Source: Linepithema humile (taxonomy: Eukaryota; Arthropoda; Insecta; Hymenoptera; Formicidae). From it: a DNA stretch of 64,000 nucleotides. The DNA is taken from the NCBI RefSeq assembly GCF_040581485.1, contig NC_090131.1, forward strand, positions 9,424,001-9,488,000. The letters are read 5' to 3'. The position numbers were made by a program, and so were the translations under genes. Shown piece by piece: positions 1 to 10,696 of this stretch (positions are counted from its first letter, which is position 1; every line of letters starts with the position of its first letter). Under the pieces are notes generated by a model. That model was not told where the DNA came from, made no database searches, and saw only the letters and a program-made list of their open reading frames with translations.

Positions 1-124
1 ACACAGCATCAGCAGTGAAAAAGCACGGGCGTAACAGTATATAAGTATATAAGTATATGCTTCGAAGCGTTCTTTCTCTTTCTCTTTTTATTAAAAGAAA
101 AGGTACATTTCGAAGCATTTGTAG

Positions 125-278
125 CGTCTAATCGATCGTAACCCAAATTGTGGAAATATTAACGATAACATTATTTCATCAGTTTTAGATGTACAATGCG
201 CAGAATCTTTGGTCGACACCAGATGTGTTTATAATGAAAATGTCCCCACTAACAGAGGGATCATTAATTATAGTAGAG
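125..278 (+). other. possible internal exon, unrecognised
   Basis: The stretch lies between a TTTGTAG acceptor-like site and a GGTAAGTATG donor-like site. One frame stays open across it for about 51 codons, with a stop just before the acceptor and none inside. The donor would be phase 1. The predicted residues are acidic and polar, without a domain I know. The reading is similar in style to the small acidic exons near 12700-15000, but no homology is claimed. It could be chance. Confidence 0.22.
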
Positions 279-469
279 GTAAGTATGAAATTGTATAATG
301 TTTAATGTTGAAAATTTCAAATATGAAATTATGGAAGTTTTAATGTCGAGGACTTCGAAGCGGTATTACATATTTTATTATTTCAAAAAAATTTATTTTT
401 AAATAATTTTAGTTTTCACATTTGTAATTTGTTTTGTATTTTTAACATATTTTAGTTTGTACAAGTATA

Positions 470-1209
470 CAGGGTGTTTTATTTTAATCTAGCCAGGCGA
501 ATATTTCAAACGCTGTTGAGTTTAGAGAAAAATGTTTCAGACAAAAGTTGTAGGGTTCGGAGGGGGACACAAGATGGTGGGCTTGAGTTTTTGATAAAGG
601 TGAAATTGAAGGTCATATAAAGGTCAACTTTGTTTTTTTAAATGAAATGTATTTTTTATTGCATATTCTGAAAGAACATAAAATTCTGCATTAAAATTGT
701 CTGACACGTTTTTCATGAAAATCCATAATTTTTGAGGAAATTTAGCAAATTTAACAACCCCGAAAGTAAGAGGCAAGGAGACTCATGTAAATCAAGCACC
801 CCGATGGAATCAGATTTTTGTCACGTCCACGCCGTTGATTCCGGGTAACTCTAAGAACGAGAAATGTTCATGAACATGTACAAATTGATGCATGATTCTC
901 TTTACGAAAAACAAACATTTTCTCTTTAATTGCTAAATTTCCTAAAATTATGGATTTTCATGAAAAACGTGTCAAACAATTTTAATGCAGAATTTTATGT
1001 TCTTTCAGAATATGTAATAAAAAATACTACATTTTATTTAAAAAAACAAAGTTGACCTTCATATAACCTTCAATTTTACCTTCATCAAAAACTCAAGCCC
1101 ACCATCTTGTGTCCCTCTCCAAACCCTACAACTTTTGTCTGAAACATTTTTCTCTAAACTCAACAGCGTTTAAAATATTCGCCTGGCTAGATTAAAATGA
1201 AACACCCTG
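470..1209. mobile_element. palindromic TA-flanked MITE (CAGGGTGTTT ends)
   Basis: The ends CAGGGTGTTTTATTTTAATC and its inverted partner ending AACACCCTG are flanked by TA on both sides. The arms pair for about 280 bases each with few mismatches, and the centre (about 750-960) is unpaired. No ORF of note. TA target and CAGGG-type ends fit a Tc1/mariner-mobilised foldback MITE; the class is inferred. Confidence 0.85.
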
Positions 1210-1560
1210 TATATCCATATACATATACTGCGTTCGGCATTATAAATCTGAGATGCGAGCTAGCAGATGGCAAGCTTGAATCACATGATCTTTGAGCAAT
1301 CTGAGCACCGATATTAATTCCGAACGATACAGAGCATAGAACTGTCAGAGTTATGTGAAACTGTTATTTAAGGTTATAAGATTACAAGATCTTTTTATGT
1401 GAATGTTTAACATATCGTCAACTATATATTTTTCTGTTTTTTTGACATTAAAGATTACAAGATTATAAAAGATTTAAGGTTACAAGATTGAAACTAGAAG
1501 AAAAATTAAAATTGGATATTTATTTTTTAATAAAATATAAAAAAATAAAAAATAGATGAA

Positions 1561-2808
1561 ATGGTTTTTATTATTAATTTTGCTCAAGACATATTTTTTG
1601 ATGACAATGATGATGAAGATAAAAAGTTAAATATTGCTAAAGTTTATCAATATGCAGAAGAAATTGTTCCTCGGTTTTCAGATAAGACATTTTAAATGCA
1701 TTTTCGAATTACAGCGGATACTTTTGAAGATCTGCTTGTAAAAATTCATAGCATTGAAGAAAATAATACACATGTTGGACACAAACCACTCCCGTTAGAA
1801 AAACAATTAATGATTACCATTTGGTGCTTAGCAAATATTGAATCTTTCCGGTGCACCTACATAATATCATATAAAGACTTGAATATTTATAATTGAAAGA
1901 AAACTTATCTACTTTCTTATACTTTCAGATCAGTAGCCGATCGTTTTGATGTTAGCAAAAGTACTTGTTGGGACGTACTATACAGAACTTGTAAAAATAT
2001 ATTACAAGTTAATAACAGATATAAAATTATATCATGGCCAAATAGAGAACATGCTCTAAGAATAATGAGACAATTTCAAGAAATTAATGGCTTTCCTAGT
2101 AAATATTATAAATCTTTTATTATCTCAATTTCAAATTTTTTAATCTTTTTTTTTTTAGGAATCATCGAAGCCATAGATGGATGTCATATTCGTATATTAA
2201 AACCAAAAAATAATCCAAATTCTTATTGTAACAGAAAAAATTATCATTCTATTCTTTTACAAGGTGTATGTGATAACAACAAATTATTTCTAGATATTTA
2301 TACTGGAGAGCCAGGATCTATTCACGACATGAGATTATTTAGAAAATCTGATTTGTATAAAAGAATAAAAAACTCATTAATTGATTTTCCTGAAGATAGC
2401 CATCTAGTAGGAGATCTGGCTTATAAGTTATCTTCATATTTATTAGTTGGCTTTAAAAATGTTGGTAGATTAACTAATAGAGAGAAAAATTTCAATCATA
2501 AATTATCACAATGTCGTGTAGTAATAGAGAATGCATTCGGATATCTTAAGGGATATTTCAGACACTTAAAATATCTTGAGACTATTAGACTTGATCTAAT
2601 TTGCTTACTAATTATTTCTGCATGTATTATGCATAACATTTGTAGTTTAAAAAAAGACTTGCCTGAAGAATTTATAGATGAAATAGAATTAAGAGACGCA
2701 AGAGAAGATGATGAGTTTCTGGCAAACATTAATGAAGATCAAGGACATGACAAAGCTTTATTAAAAAGGAGAGAAATTATGAATGTTCTTTCTATTCAAA
2801 ATGTATAG
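1561..2808 (+). pseudogene. PIF/Harbinger transposase (HARBI1-like), one nonsense codon
   Basis: Three exons can be read: 1561-1850, 1929-2098 and 2159-2808, with GT-AG introns that join in frame, giving about 369 codons, the usual length for Harbinger transposases. The catalytic DDE is visible: D in EAIDGCHI, D in GDLAYKL and E in VVIENAFGYLKG; the HTH part includes SVADRFDVSKSTCWDVL. The enzyme would cut and paste the element at 3-bp TWA sites. A TAA at 1693-1695, where the family usually has a Lys (FKMHF-like), breaks exon 1; otherwise the frame is open. A 5' end like other TIRs here, TGCGTTCGGCATT, lies at about 1228. No matching 3' end was found, so the element looks truncated on the right. 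It converges on the Myb-like gene at 3457-4101. Confidence 0.85.
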
Positions 2809-3456
2809 TTGAAATATTATTTTATTTATAAACGCAAAATTACAAACATAACTGTACTAAAGCTTGTTAAAAGTTAAAAACAAAAAAACATTTTATTTTA
2901 CTTATAAATTTTTATCATTTTTTTAGTTAATAGGTACTTAAAATTCGTAACATTTAACATTATTATAAGAGTTTTTTTTAGTTACACGCATATATCTAAA
3001 TATAAATGCATATCACACATGAAAATATCACATATTAAATGTTACATATAAATATATACTAACAGTAAGTGTTAACGCATACATGTTATCCTATGTATAG
3101 TCATGGAAAAAATAAAATTACTATATTATTCATTATTCATTTTGTTTAAGACTATTTTGTTTACAAAAATTCTTATCTAATAAATCTTTGTTATCTTGTA
3201 CATACATACATAAAGACTTATTTTTAAACATAACAGAAATACATATTTGACAGAAGAACATAATAAAATTAAAAAAACATTAAAGTAAGATATTTGTATG
3301 TTTTAAGGAACTTTAGTTAAATCACAGTATGAAATTTCATAGAAAATTTTTACTTACTACAGTATTATAAGTATTATATTATTATATTATTATTGTAATA
3401 GAAACCCTTTTTAACTATACACTCATCAAAAACAAAAAAAATAATGCTGTTCCAAT
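2809..3456. other. AT-rich intergenic spacer inside the Harbinger element
   Basis: Between the two convergent Harbinger genes there is only AT-rich DNA. No ORF, TIR or repeat was seen. Confidence 0.6.
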
Positions 3457-4101
3457 TTAATCTGACGATCCTTTTCTAGTATCTTTAGTTTTATTACGAA
3501 GTATCTCAATGTATTCATTGAAATAATTCAAAAATTCATCCTGCCTGCGCATTTTTTCTTGGTGTCTTCTTTCTATAGCAGAAGTTGCTACTGAACGTTT
3601 TTTAGAAAAAGAGGACGTATACGTAGATTTCTTTTTATCACTAGAGGAGCATTCTTCATCTGTATTAACTACTTCACTTGTACTTTCATCAGTATTGCTT
3701 AATTCTTTCTTAAGTACCAGTCCTTTATTACTACTACATGTAGCTACAGGTGTAATTTCTGATTTATTGTGAAGTATTTTATTCATTATCTCAAAATATT
3801 CCCATCGTCTTCGATTTTTCCCTGATGTTGTATTATGTTCTTTAATATCTTTATATATCTTTAACAAGCCTTTCCATTTTGTATCACATTGTTGCTATGT
3901 GAATGAAATATCTAATTTATCTTTAAGAGTTTTGGATATTTTCATCCAAACATACTTTTTCAATGAACTTTGAAATTGGTCTTCATATTCTTCAACTAAG
4001 TTAATCAATGCCAAAGTGGATTCAGTTGTCCAAAGTTTCTTTTCTTCAAGATTTTGTAGATTTTGTTCAGATGATTGATTTTCATTCATCTGATCACTCA
4101 T
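3457..4101 (-). pseudogene. Harbinger accessory Myb/SANT-like DNA-binding protein, one nonsense codon
   Basis: Autonomous Harbinger elements carry a second gene, a Myb/trihelix-like protein that helps the transposase enter the nucleus and bind the ends. Here the - strand reads W-T-x-E-x-T-L-A-L-I-N-L-V-E-E-Y (about residues 24-40), then a KKYVWMKISKTLKDK segment and, after a stop, QQCDTKWKGLLKIYKDIKEH and a RRRWEYFEIM segment, which is the usual three-helix pattern. A Ser/Thr/Lys-rich linker leads to a basic KKRSVATSAIERRHQEKMRR tail. The break is a single in-frame TAG at about 3894-3896 between the second and third helices; both sides are in the same frame. The start at 4101 is the first ATG after stops. 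Confidence 0.75.
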
Positions 4102-4215
4102 CTGTTCTACATTTTCTTTATTTGCTTCTATACGAACAGATTAATAAGTATTATCTGTAAAATAAAAAATAAAAAATTTTTAAATATTTAAAATTAAAAA
4201 AATATATTAATCGGT

Positions 4216-4490
4216 TCTTTAGTTTTATCCTAAAACGTAAGATGAATAAAAAGCTGTTAAGAACCTAAGCTAGATGTTCGTGCTCATTTATTTATTTACA
4301 TCAATATATCACAGACGTTTCGGCCTTGGCTTAGGCCTTTTTCAATGTGATAAAAACGGTTTTGTTACATTAAAATATAGAGCGTGAAATTAACATAATA
4401 TCTTATTTTAATACAGTTTTTTACTATAATCTAAAAAGTAACGTTCGCATTATCTATTCTCATTCACAATTTGAGAATACTTCTCAATTT
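4216..4490 (-). repeat. Penelope-like retroelement fragment (first copy)
   Basis: This stretch is repeated in opposite orientation at 29130-29370 with only scattered differences over about 240 bases. It contains AAGGCCTAAGCCAAGGCC next to CGAAACGTC, resembling the hammerhead-bearing terminal region of Penelope-like elements. No reverse transcriptase is left. Class is inferred. Confidence 0.5.
4308..4351 (-). ncRNA. degenerate hammerhead-ribozyme-like fold
   Basis: Read on the - strand: stem I ATCACA/TGTGAT closes the motif; stem II is GGCC/GGCC with an 8-base loop; the 3' core is GAAAC followed by GTC with a minimal stem III, as known for Penelope-like ribozymes. The 5' core, normally CTGANGA, reads TTGAAAA, so C3 and G8 of the core are changed and activity is doubtful. 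Confidence 0.35.
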
Positions 4491-4591
4491 TCAATTAGTT
4501 TCTGACCATAGTTCGTTTATATCTTGACTAAGGTTTTTAACACTCTTTTGTAAAGTCTTAACTAAGTTGAAATTGAGAATTGACACATGGC

Positions 4592-5425
4592 TACCCATAC
4601 AACAATTCGACGTTCGATGGATGTCTATAGGACGTCCCACTCGACATGTACGGACGTCCAGATGACGTACCAGACATGTTCCGAGAACGTTCAGTAGATG
4701 TCATTTGTACGTACAATGTACCGCCCTTAGACGTCTTCTGTACGTCCTTAGTACATCCTTTGTACATCTTTAGAACGCCGTCGTATGTCGTTGGTACGTC
4801 GTTAGTACGTCATTATCGTGACGTTACTACGTCTTCTATACGTCTTTAGTACGTTATTGTTGTATTTTATTTAGTAAAATATATTTTCATGTCAGTAAAA
4901 ATAGTGTAATTAAAAGTAAACAAATATTTTATAATAATGACAAAAACAAAATTAAAACGCGCATATTTGTTTACATTTTATACTATTTTTACTGACATAA
5001 ATCATTTTTCAAAAAAAAACGTCCGTAAGAAATCCATTATGTTACGTTACAACGATGCACTAATGCCGTACTACGAAAATATGTTGTTTAAGTATGGGTA
5101 TATACTTGTACTTAAATGCATACAAGTATAAATAACGGACACCAATGCAATTAAACTATAAAATACTTTTTTTATTTTAATTGAAACACAATATTTAAAT
5201 AGAATTTAAATTTTTTATTATGAAACGCATTACACATTCTTCTCCTGTTTTTTTAGGCGATCTGTCGCTCGCCGGAACCAATCAATTATTGTTGTTTCGA
5301 TCGCACGATCGTCGATCTTTTTGTATCGGTGTTCCACAGCCTCTGTAAAAGGAATAGTGACTATATTACAATTACGTACAATTATGTACCCGGGCATAAT
5401 AATATTGCACGTTATACATTATATA
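4592..5425 (+). repeat. word-rich repeat with TACCCATAC ends, copy 1
   Basis: TACCCATAC at 4592-4600 is matched by GTATGGGTA at 5092-5100. Inside 4600-4860 are many degenerate words of the form ACGTCC/ACGTAC at 8-15-base spacing, then an inverted pair around 4889-5004 (GTCAGTAAAAATAGT and its complement). The sequence from 4592 through about 5425 recurs nearly unchanged at 40444-41278; the left flanks differ at the TACCCATAC end, which marks that as a true boundary. It codes for nothing convincing. Confidence 0.75.
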
Positions 5426-5535
5426 TATATATATATAATATATATATATTATATACATATTATATATATATATATAATGTATAACGTGCAATATTATTAT
5501 GCCCGGGTACATAATTGTATATATATATGTATATA

Positions 5536-5575
<40 letters not shown>
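5378..5575. repeat. AT palindrome and TA microsatellite
   Basis: GTACCCGGGCATAATAATAT near 5386 is mirrored by its complement ending near 5512, with a TA-rich centre near 5450, followed by (TA)n. In the second copy of this repeat (41236-41288) only the left half is present, because a mariner sits in the TA centre. Confidence 0.7.
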
Positions 5576-5790
5576 AATCGGCTACTCTGACGACAATTTT
5601 ACATAAGAATTGGCTACTTTGACGACTTCTGGCTACTGTGACGACCGTCGTCGAAATTTTATCGATCAATCGTATACCTTGACGACTGTCGTCATAATAA
5701 CTATATCAATTAATCGATCATTTTGGCGACACTGTATAGATTGACGACATTAAATCAGCGATTTCGATGACAGTAAACGAAAATTGTATA
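5566..5790 (+). repeat. word-rich repeat, GGCTACTNTGACGAC type, copy 1
   Basis: Next to the (TA)n run, TGTCAATYGGCTA is followed by spaced repeats of GGCTACTNTGACGAC and GACGAC/GTCGTC words. A relative in the opposite orientation is at 27400-27610, also abutting (TA)n through the same TGTCAATYGGCTA. Confidence 0.55.
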
Positions 5791-6312
5791 AATATATATA
5801 TATAGCTTGGAATTTATTATTTTTAGTTTTATTGTAAATATAAACTGATTATGTAAAAATTTCAATTCGATACAGGGCAATAAAAGAATATATAATTATG
5901 ATTATAATGATAATATAATCGAATAATTTTATGAACAAGAAATTGAAATTGAAAGCAAGAAAACAGCTATATAATGTATAAATATAAAATATGTATAAAA
6001 CACAATTTCGAAATATAACTACAAAATTTCTAACTTATTTTGACTAACTTACAAAAACATTCATGCTTACATGGAAATGTTTTCTCCAATAAATAATACT
6101 TAACGAGAAATACCTCATACTGCACAACAAGATTGCAGAAACATTGTGACAACGTTTCATTGCAATATTGCAACATTGCATAAATGTGAAATATTGTTAC
6201 AAGATTGCTGCAAGGTTGCAGCAACGGTAAAATGTCCGCTTTCAGAAATATTACTAAATAACAATGTATCAATATTGCAATAAAATATGTATGCAACATT
6301 ATTTCGGAAATG

Positions 6313-6671
6313 TACGGTCAGACTGGATCTTTTATGCTTAACATTTTTCATGTGAACTTATGTACATTTTTCACTTAGCAAGCTATGCGCCGGTATTTTT
6401 GATTTTGAAACTTAGTCTCAAGATCAACAAAGTAAAGCCTATCTCAGATATTAAAGCCTATTATTGAGATTGAAGATTAAAGATTGAAATTTCATTAATC
6501 AGAACAAAAAAAATTTAGCTCCTTTCATTCCGATCAAATTTCAATCTTTAATCTTCAATTTTCAAAGCGTAGTTTGATACAGACATAGTGGCACGTAAAT
6601 TGCTAAGTGAAAAATGTACACAAATTAACATGAAAAATATTATTAGACATAAAAGATCCAATGTGACCGTA
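6313..6671. mobile_element. TA-flanked MITE with CGGTCA ends
   Basis: The inverted ends CGGTCANANTGGATCTTTTA, each bordered by TA, continue as paired arms (CATTTTTCATGT..., TGTACATTTTTCACTTAGCA). An inner palindrome around 6455-6560 (ATTGAAGATTAAAGATTGAA) also pairs. No coding potential. Tc1/mariner type by TA target. Confidence 0.7.
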
Positions 6672-6738
6672 TAGTGATAAATTTTCTATTTATTTGATTA
6701 TTATCATTTAGTTTAAAGGTAATAAAAATATAGATATA

Positions 6739-7609
6739 CAGGGTGAGTCATTTTAAGTGACGCACTGAAATTTCTCAAAAATTATAGGAGATACAGAAAA
6801 ATGGTTCAGACAAAAGTTGTTCAGGACAATGGAGGTCACCTATTTGTGCTAGTGACTTTGACCTTGAAGTCAATTTTCAAGGTCATTTGAAGGTCAGAGT
6901 TATTTTTTAAAATGAAAACCCCTATTTTTGATTCCAAAATCTAATAGCTGGTGTCAAGAGCTTTTCAAAACACTATAATGAAGTTATTTTTCATTAAGTA
7001 CTTTTCGAGTTATGAGGCTTGTAAATTACAGTATTTTGACAAAATACAAAATATCTTGTAAAACATTCAATTTTTGGGAATCTTACCTTAATACTTTTAT
7101 GCATAAAATAATGAGACGAATCAATTGATATAAAGAAAACACATTGGTTTTAAAAAAAGTATGCAGTTGCATGTTGCAAATTACATATTTTTTCTTGAAA
7201 GCAACTATGTGTTTTCTTTATACCAATTGATTCGTCTCATTATTTTATGCATAAAAGTATTAAGGTAACATTCTCAAAAACTTGTTTTACAAGATATTTT
7301 ATATTTTATGTCAAAATACTGTAATTTACAAGCCTCATAACTCGAAAAGTACTTAATGAAAAATAACTTCATTATAGTGTTTTGAAAAGCTCTTGGCACC
7401 AGCTATTAGATTTTGGAATCAAAAATAGGGGTTTCCATTTAAAAAAATAACTGACCTTCAAATGACCTTGAAAATTGACTTCAAGGTCAAAGTCACTAGC
7501 ACAAATAGGTGACCCCCATTGTCCTGAACAACTTTTGTCTGAACCATTTTTCTGTATCTCCTATAATTTTTGAGAAATTTCAGTGCGTCACTTAAAATGA
7601 CTCACCCTG
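6739..7609. mobile_element. palindromic TA-flanked MITE (CAGGGTGAGTC ends)
   Basis: CAGGGTGAGTCATTTTAAGT at the left pairs with its complement at the right and both are bordered by TA; arms are about 420 bases. The core, from about 6955 to 7390 (CTGGTGTCAAGAGCTTTTC ...), is shared with the elements at 26332-27213 and 54572-55446, while the outer arms are not. Confidence 0.85.
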
Positions 7610-7927
7610 TATATTATATAATATAAATAAATATTTATTTTATTAATAATATTGCATTATATTAAAAATAATATTAAATAATGTTAAATAATATTTGATT
7701 AAAAATAATGCATTATTAACATTTTTTTGTATACTACTTATTATATTTCAAGCAATAAAAGAACATAATAGGGCATTGTTTTTACAATATTTTTAAAATG
7801 TTGCTGTAATATTGTTTGAATGATATTGCAAATTCATATCCGTATAATATATCTGCAACGTTGCACTGCAATGTACAATATTATAACATTGCTGCAATGT
7901 TGCTGCAAGCTTGTATGCTGTATGGGA

Positions 7928-9734
7928 CATGTCACTATATATCAAAGCAGAATATGTGAGAAATGTGTGATTTAACATATGACGTTATTTTAACGACAAA
8001 ATGATATATCGCTTGATTAACAAAAACTATTTTATATAAATCAATTAGTAAATATACGCATATAAAATTAACTTATACTTAAATACGCAATTCTCGATAA
8101 GAATATTAATTGTTAAAAAAATCATCAAAATTAGAAATTTTTTAAACTTCAAAATTCTCGTTACTTTATTATTATATCTAACTTTCTGTCGAAATTACAG
8201 TAGCCTACAATAGCGTTCGTTTAGTACAGCGACACTTTATATGGAACGACTATTTTATAACGACACTTCTAGTTTCAGTGAAAGTATTATTTTATATGAA
8301 TCAATTATTATTAAAAACATGTATGTGATATTTACTTGCGCTCAAATACATATTAATATTAATGAATAATATAAGAATATTAATTCTTAAAAAATCATCA
8401 AAATCGAAGCACTTAAAGTTTCAAGATTCTCATAAGTTACGAGAAACCATGAAGCATAATATAAACAGTTAATTACAACTTAGTACTTATTATTTTACTT
8501 AGCAATAAACAAGGTTAAACTACAAGTAAGGCGATCCTGGAGCCGTCTGTTTTACCGATTTCTTTAAATGCAATTTTATTTCTTTTTAGCTGTTTAGAAT
8601 AAAAAATTCTTTTCTGTAATTAAAATACATATGCTAATGCATCGATGACGACTCAATTTGATCGGATTTTTTATTCCATTTAGCCAAAAAATAGAATAAC
8701 TTTTGTCTGAACCATTTTTCTGTATCTCCTATAATTATTAAAAATAGAAGGTAAAACACATCGGATTTATTTTCAGCCACTGTAAAGCGTATCTACAAAA
8801 ATGTTGTTAAAAAAAGTTGTTTTATATAAAGTGTCGTCATACTATCCAAACGCTCTGAATTCTCAGTAACGTATTTATCTGAAATATCCGACATTATTTA
8901 ACATTCATAAATATAAAATAGAAATTATTAGAAAAAATATAGAAATTTTCTATGTAATATAACAAGTGATTTCATAAAAAAGTATAAGATTCATATTATA
9001 TGCTGAATGTGTAACATTAAAAATTTATATAACTATCATGCAAGCGCCCTGTATTGCTATAGAGGTTGATTACGTCAGACTGTGATGTCACAAAATTTCC
9101 TATCGTCTACTTTCATACATATATATGAAGATTCAACAGCAAGAAATTCTACAAATACCATTTTTGTAATAGAGAAAAAATTTGTTGATTAAAAAAGCAA
9201 TCATTTAAAATACAGTCATTTATTTCAAAAGTATGCTCAATTTCTACTTCGCATTGCAAAAGAATTGCGAATTAAAGATTACAATTTAATTAATCAGAAC
9301 GAAAATAATCATTAAAATTATATGATTATTGAATTTTAATCTCAGTTCGCAATTCCATAATTTGACACGAGTTTTAGTTCGTATTTGATTTTAATTGGTT
9401 TATTTGGTCTATTGGTCTATCATTATTATTTATGAAATATAGTTGTTTATTTGGAAAGTGATGTAAATTCAATTCTGAAAGAAATAGCAAATTTGGTTTC
9501 TTTCAACAAAATTTGAACTTGTCCTTAAAAAGAATTAATATAGATAATTAATTACTACAGCAAAAAAGAATTAAAAATTAAAAATTCTTTAAATGATTAT
9601 AATTGTAAGCATACAAGCGTCATAATTATATTTACATTTATTACAGAAAAGAATATCTCAACATTTACAACAAGATGTATTGTATATATTCATTCAAATA
9701 TAAAATTCTCTTTTCTGTCTCGGCACTCACCATT
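7928..9734. other. gene-free AT-rich DNA with repeat debris
   Basis: No supported gene. A 40-base piece of the 6739-7609 MITE arm recurs at about 8699-8738. Around 8220-8290 and 8815-8840 there are short inverted GCGACACTTTATAT / ATATAAAGTGTCG sequences, perhaps worn ends of another element. Around 9255-9355 an imperfect palindrome built on GAATTGCGAATTAAAGATT is seen. Confidence 0.5.
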
Positions 9735-9877
9735 AGGGCTATTCTACAATAAGCCGTAAATCGTATAGTCATAAGAAATTGACCAATTACAGACAAATCA
9801 CATAAGAATTCATCGACTGTGATTGCTCAATTTCTTATGACTTTACGACTCACGGCTTATTGTAGAAAGCCTATTAG
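9735..9877. mobile_element. short palindromic MITE (CTACAATAAGCCG ends)
   Basis: GGGCTATTCTACAATAAGCC at the left pairs with GGCTTATTGTAGAAAGCC at the right; the inner arm TAAGAAATTGACCAAT also pairs. Relatives sit at 10108-10223 and, in part, 24008-24100. Confidence 0.7.
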
Positions 9878-10042
9878 TCTTAAGAAATGATAATCACAGT
9901 CGATTATTCTTCTGTGATTTGTCTGTGATTGATCAATTTTTTAAGATTAAGACTAAGATTAAGATTAATACCGAAGCATAAATTAGTCATCAAACTGTGT
10001 GATAATGTATAAAGATATGTTTGTTTTTAGCTAAGATAGTAC

Positions 10043-10446
10043 ACTGCCCGTCAATGATTCGCTGGGTAGTGCAGTAGCCCTAACTTATTAGTCTAAGCCT
10101 AGATCTACAATAAGTATAGCCGTAAGAAATTGATCACTCACAAAACATAAAAGAATAATCGACTATGATTGGTCAATTTCTTACGCCTTAAAGCTTATTA
10201 CATCTATTGTAAATTTAGGCCTATGGCGAATTCCCACTGAGCGCGTCACGCATCTTGTTCTATTTTATTCCATTCCATTACCATGCAATAAAATGAGATG
10301 CTTTAATTGGTTAATTTGTGACGCTGACGGATGACGCGACGCGTGACATATACGCTCAGAACATATTTGTCAGTAGGAATTCGCCATTAGGTCGATAAGT
10401 TAGAGGTTAGAGCTACTGTACGACCCAGCGAATCATAGACGGGCAT
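10043..10446. mobile_element. MITE carrying two further MITEs
   Basis: Outer arms: CTGCCCGTCAATGATTCGCT at 10043 and its complement ending at 10446, continuing through GGGTAGTGCAGTAGCCCTAA. Within it are two elements side by side: about 10108-10223 (CTACAATAAG...; same family as 9735-9877) and about 10223-10389 (ATGGCGAATTCCCACTGAGC with inverted GGAATTCGCCAT). They lie just upstream of the recombinase gene, so this may be part of its 5' region. Confidence 0.7.
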
Positions 10447-10696
10447 TATACGTGAAAAACAGAGACGATGATACCTTATAGATACTATCTCTCTCGACAT
10501 CAAGATTATCAGGCAGAAACAAAGGCAACGTTCGTATTAAACAGTAACCTAGCAATAAACAAACTAACTTAGCAACGATTATTTTTTGTATAATCGGCTA
10601 TGAAACATGTAGAAACGTGTACGTTCGCGCTTTAACCACATTCAACCATGCTATAAATATTATCCAAAGAGTTGTATTGAAAATAGAAATTCTAAT

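Larger units (their letters stand above)
6111..7927. repeat. word-rich repeat with TTGCAACATTGC words, split by nested elements
   Basis: The left end is TACCTCATACTGCACAACAA at 6111 and the right end, on the other strand, TCCCATACAGCATACAAGC at 7927: these align with each other as inverted ends. Both halves (6120-6305 and 7795-7915) are dense in TTGCAGCAATGTTGC-type palindromic words. The middle is filled by a Tc1-like MITE and a palindromic MITE. Confidence 0.55.

Noticed and set aside
5321..5536. 71-residue ORF rich in Ile and Tyr
   Set aside because: It is mostly TA-repeat translation.
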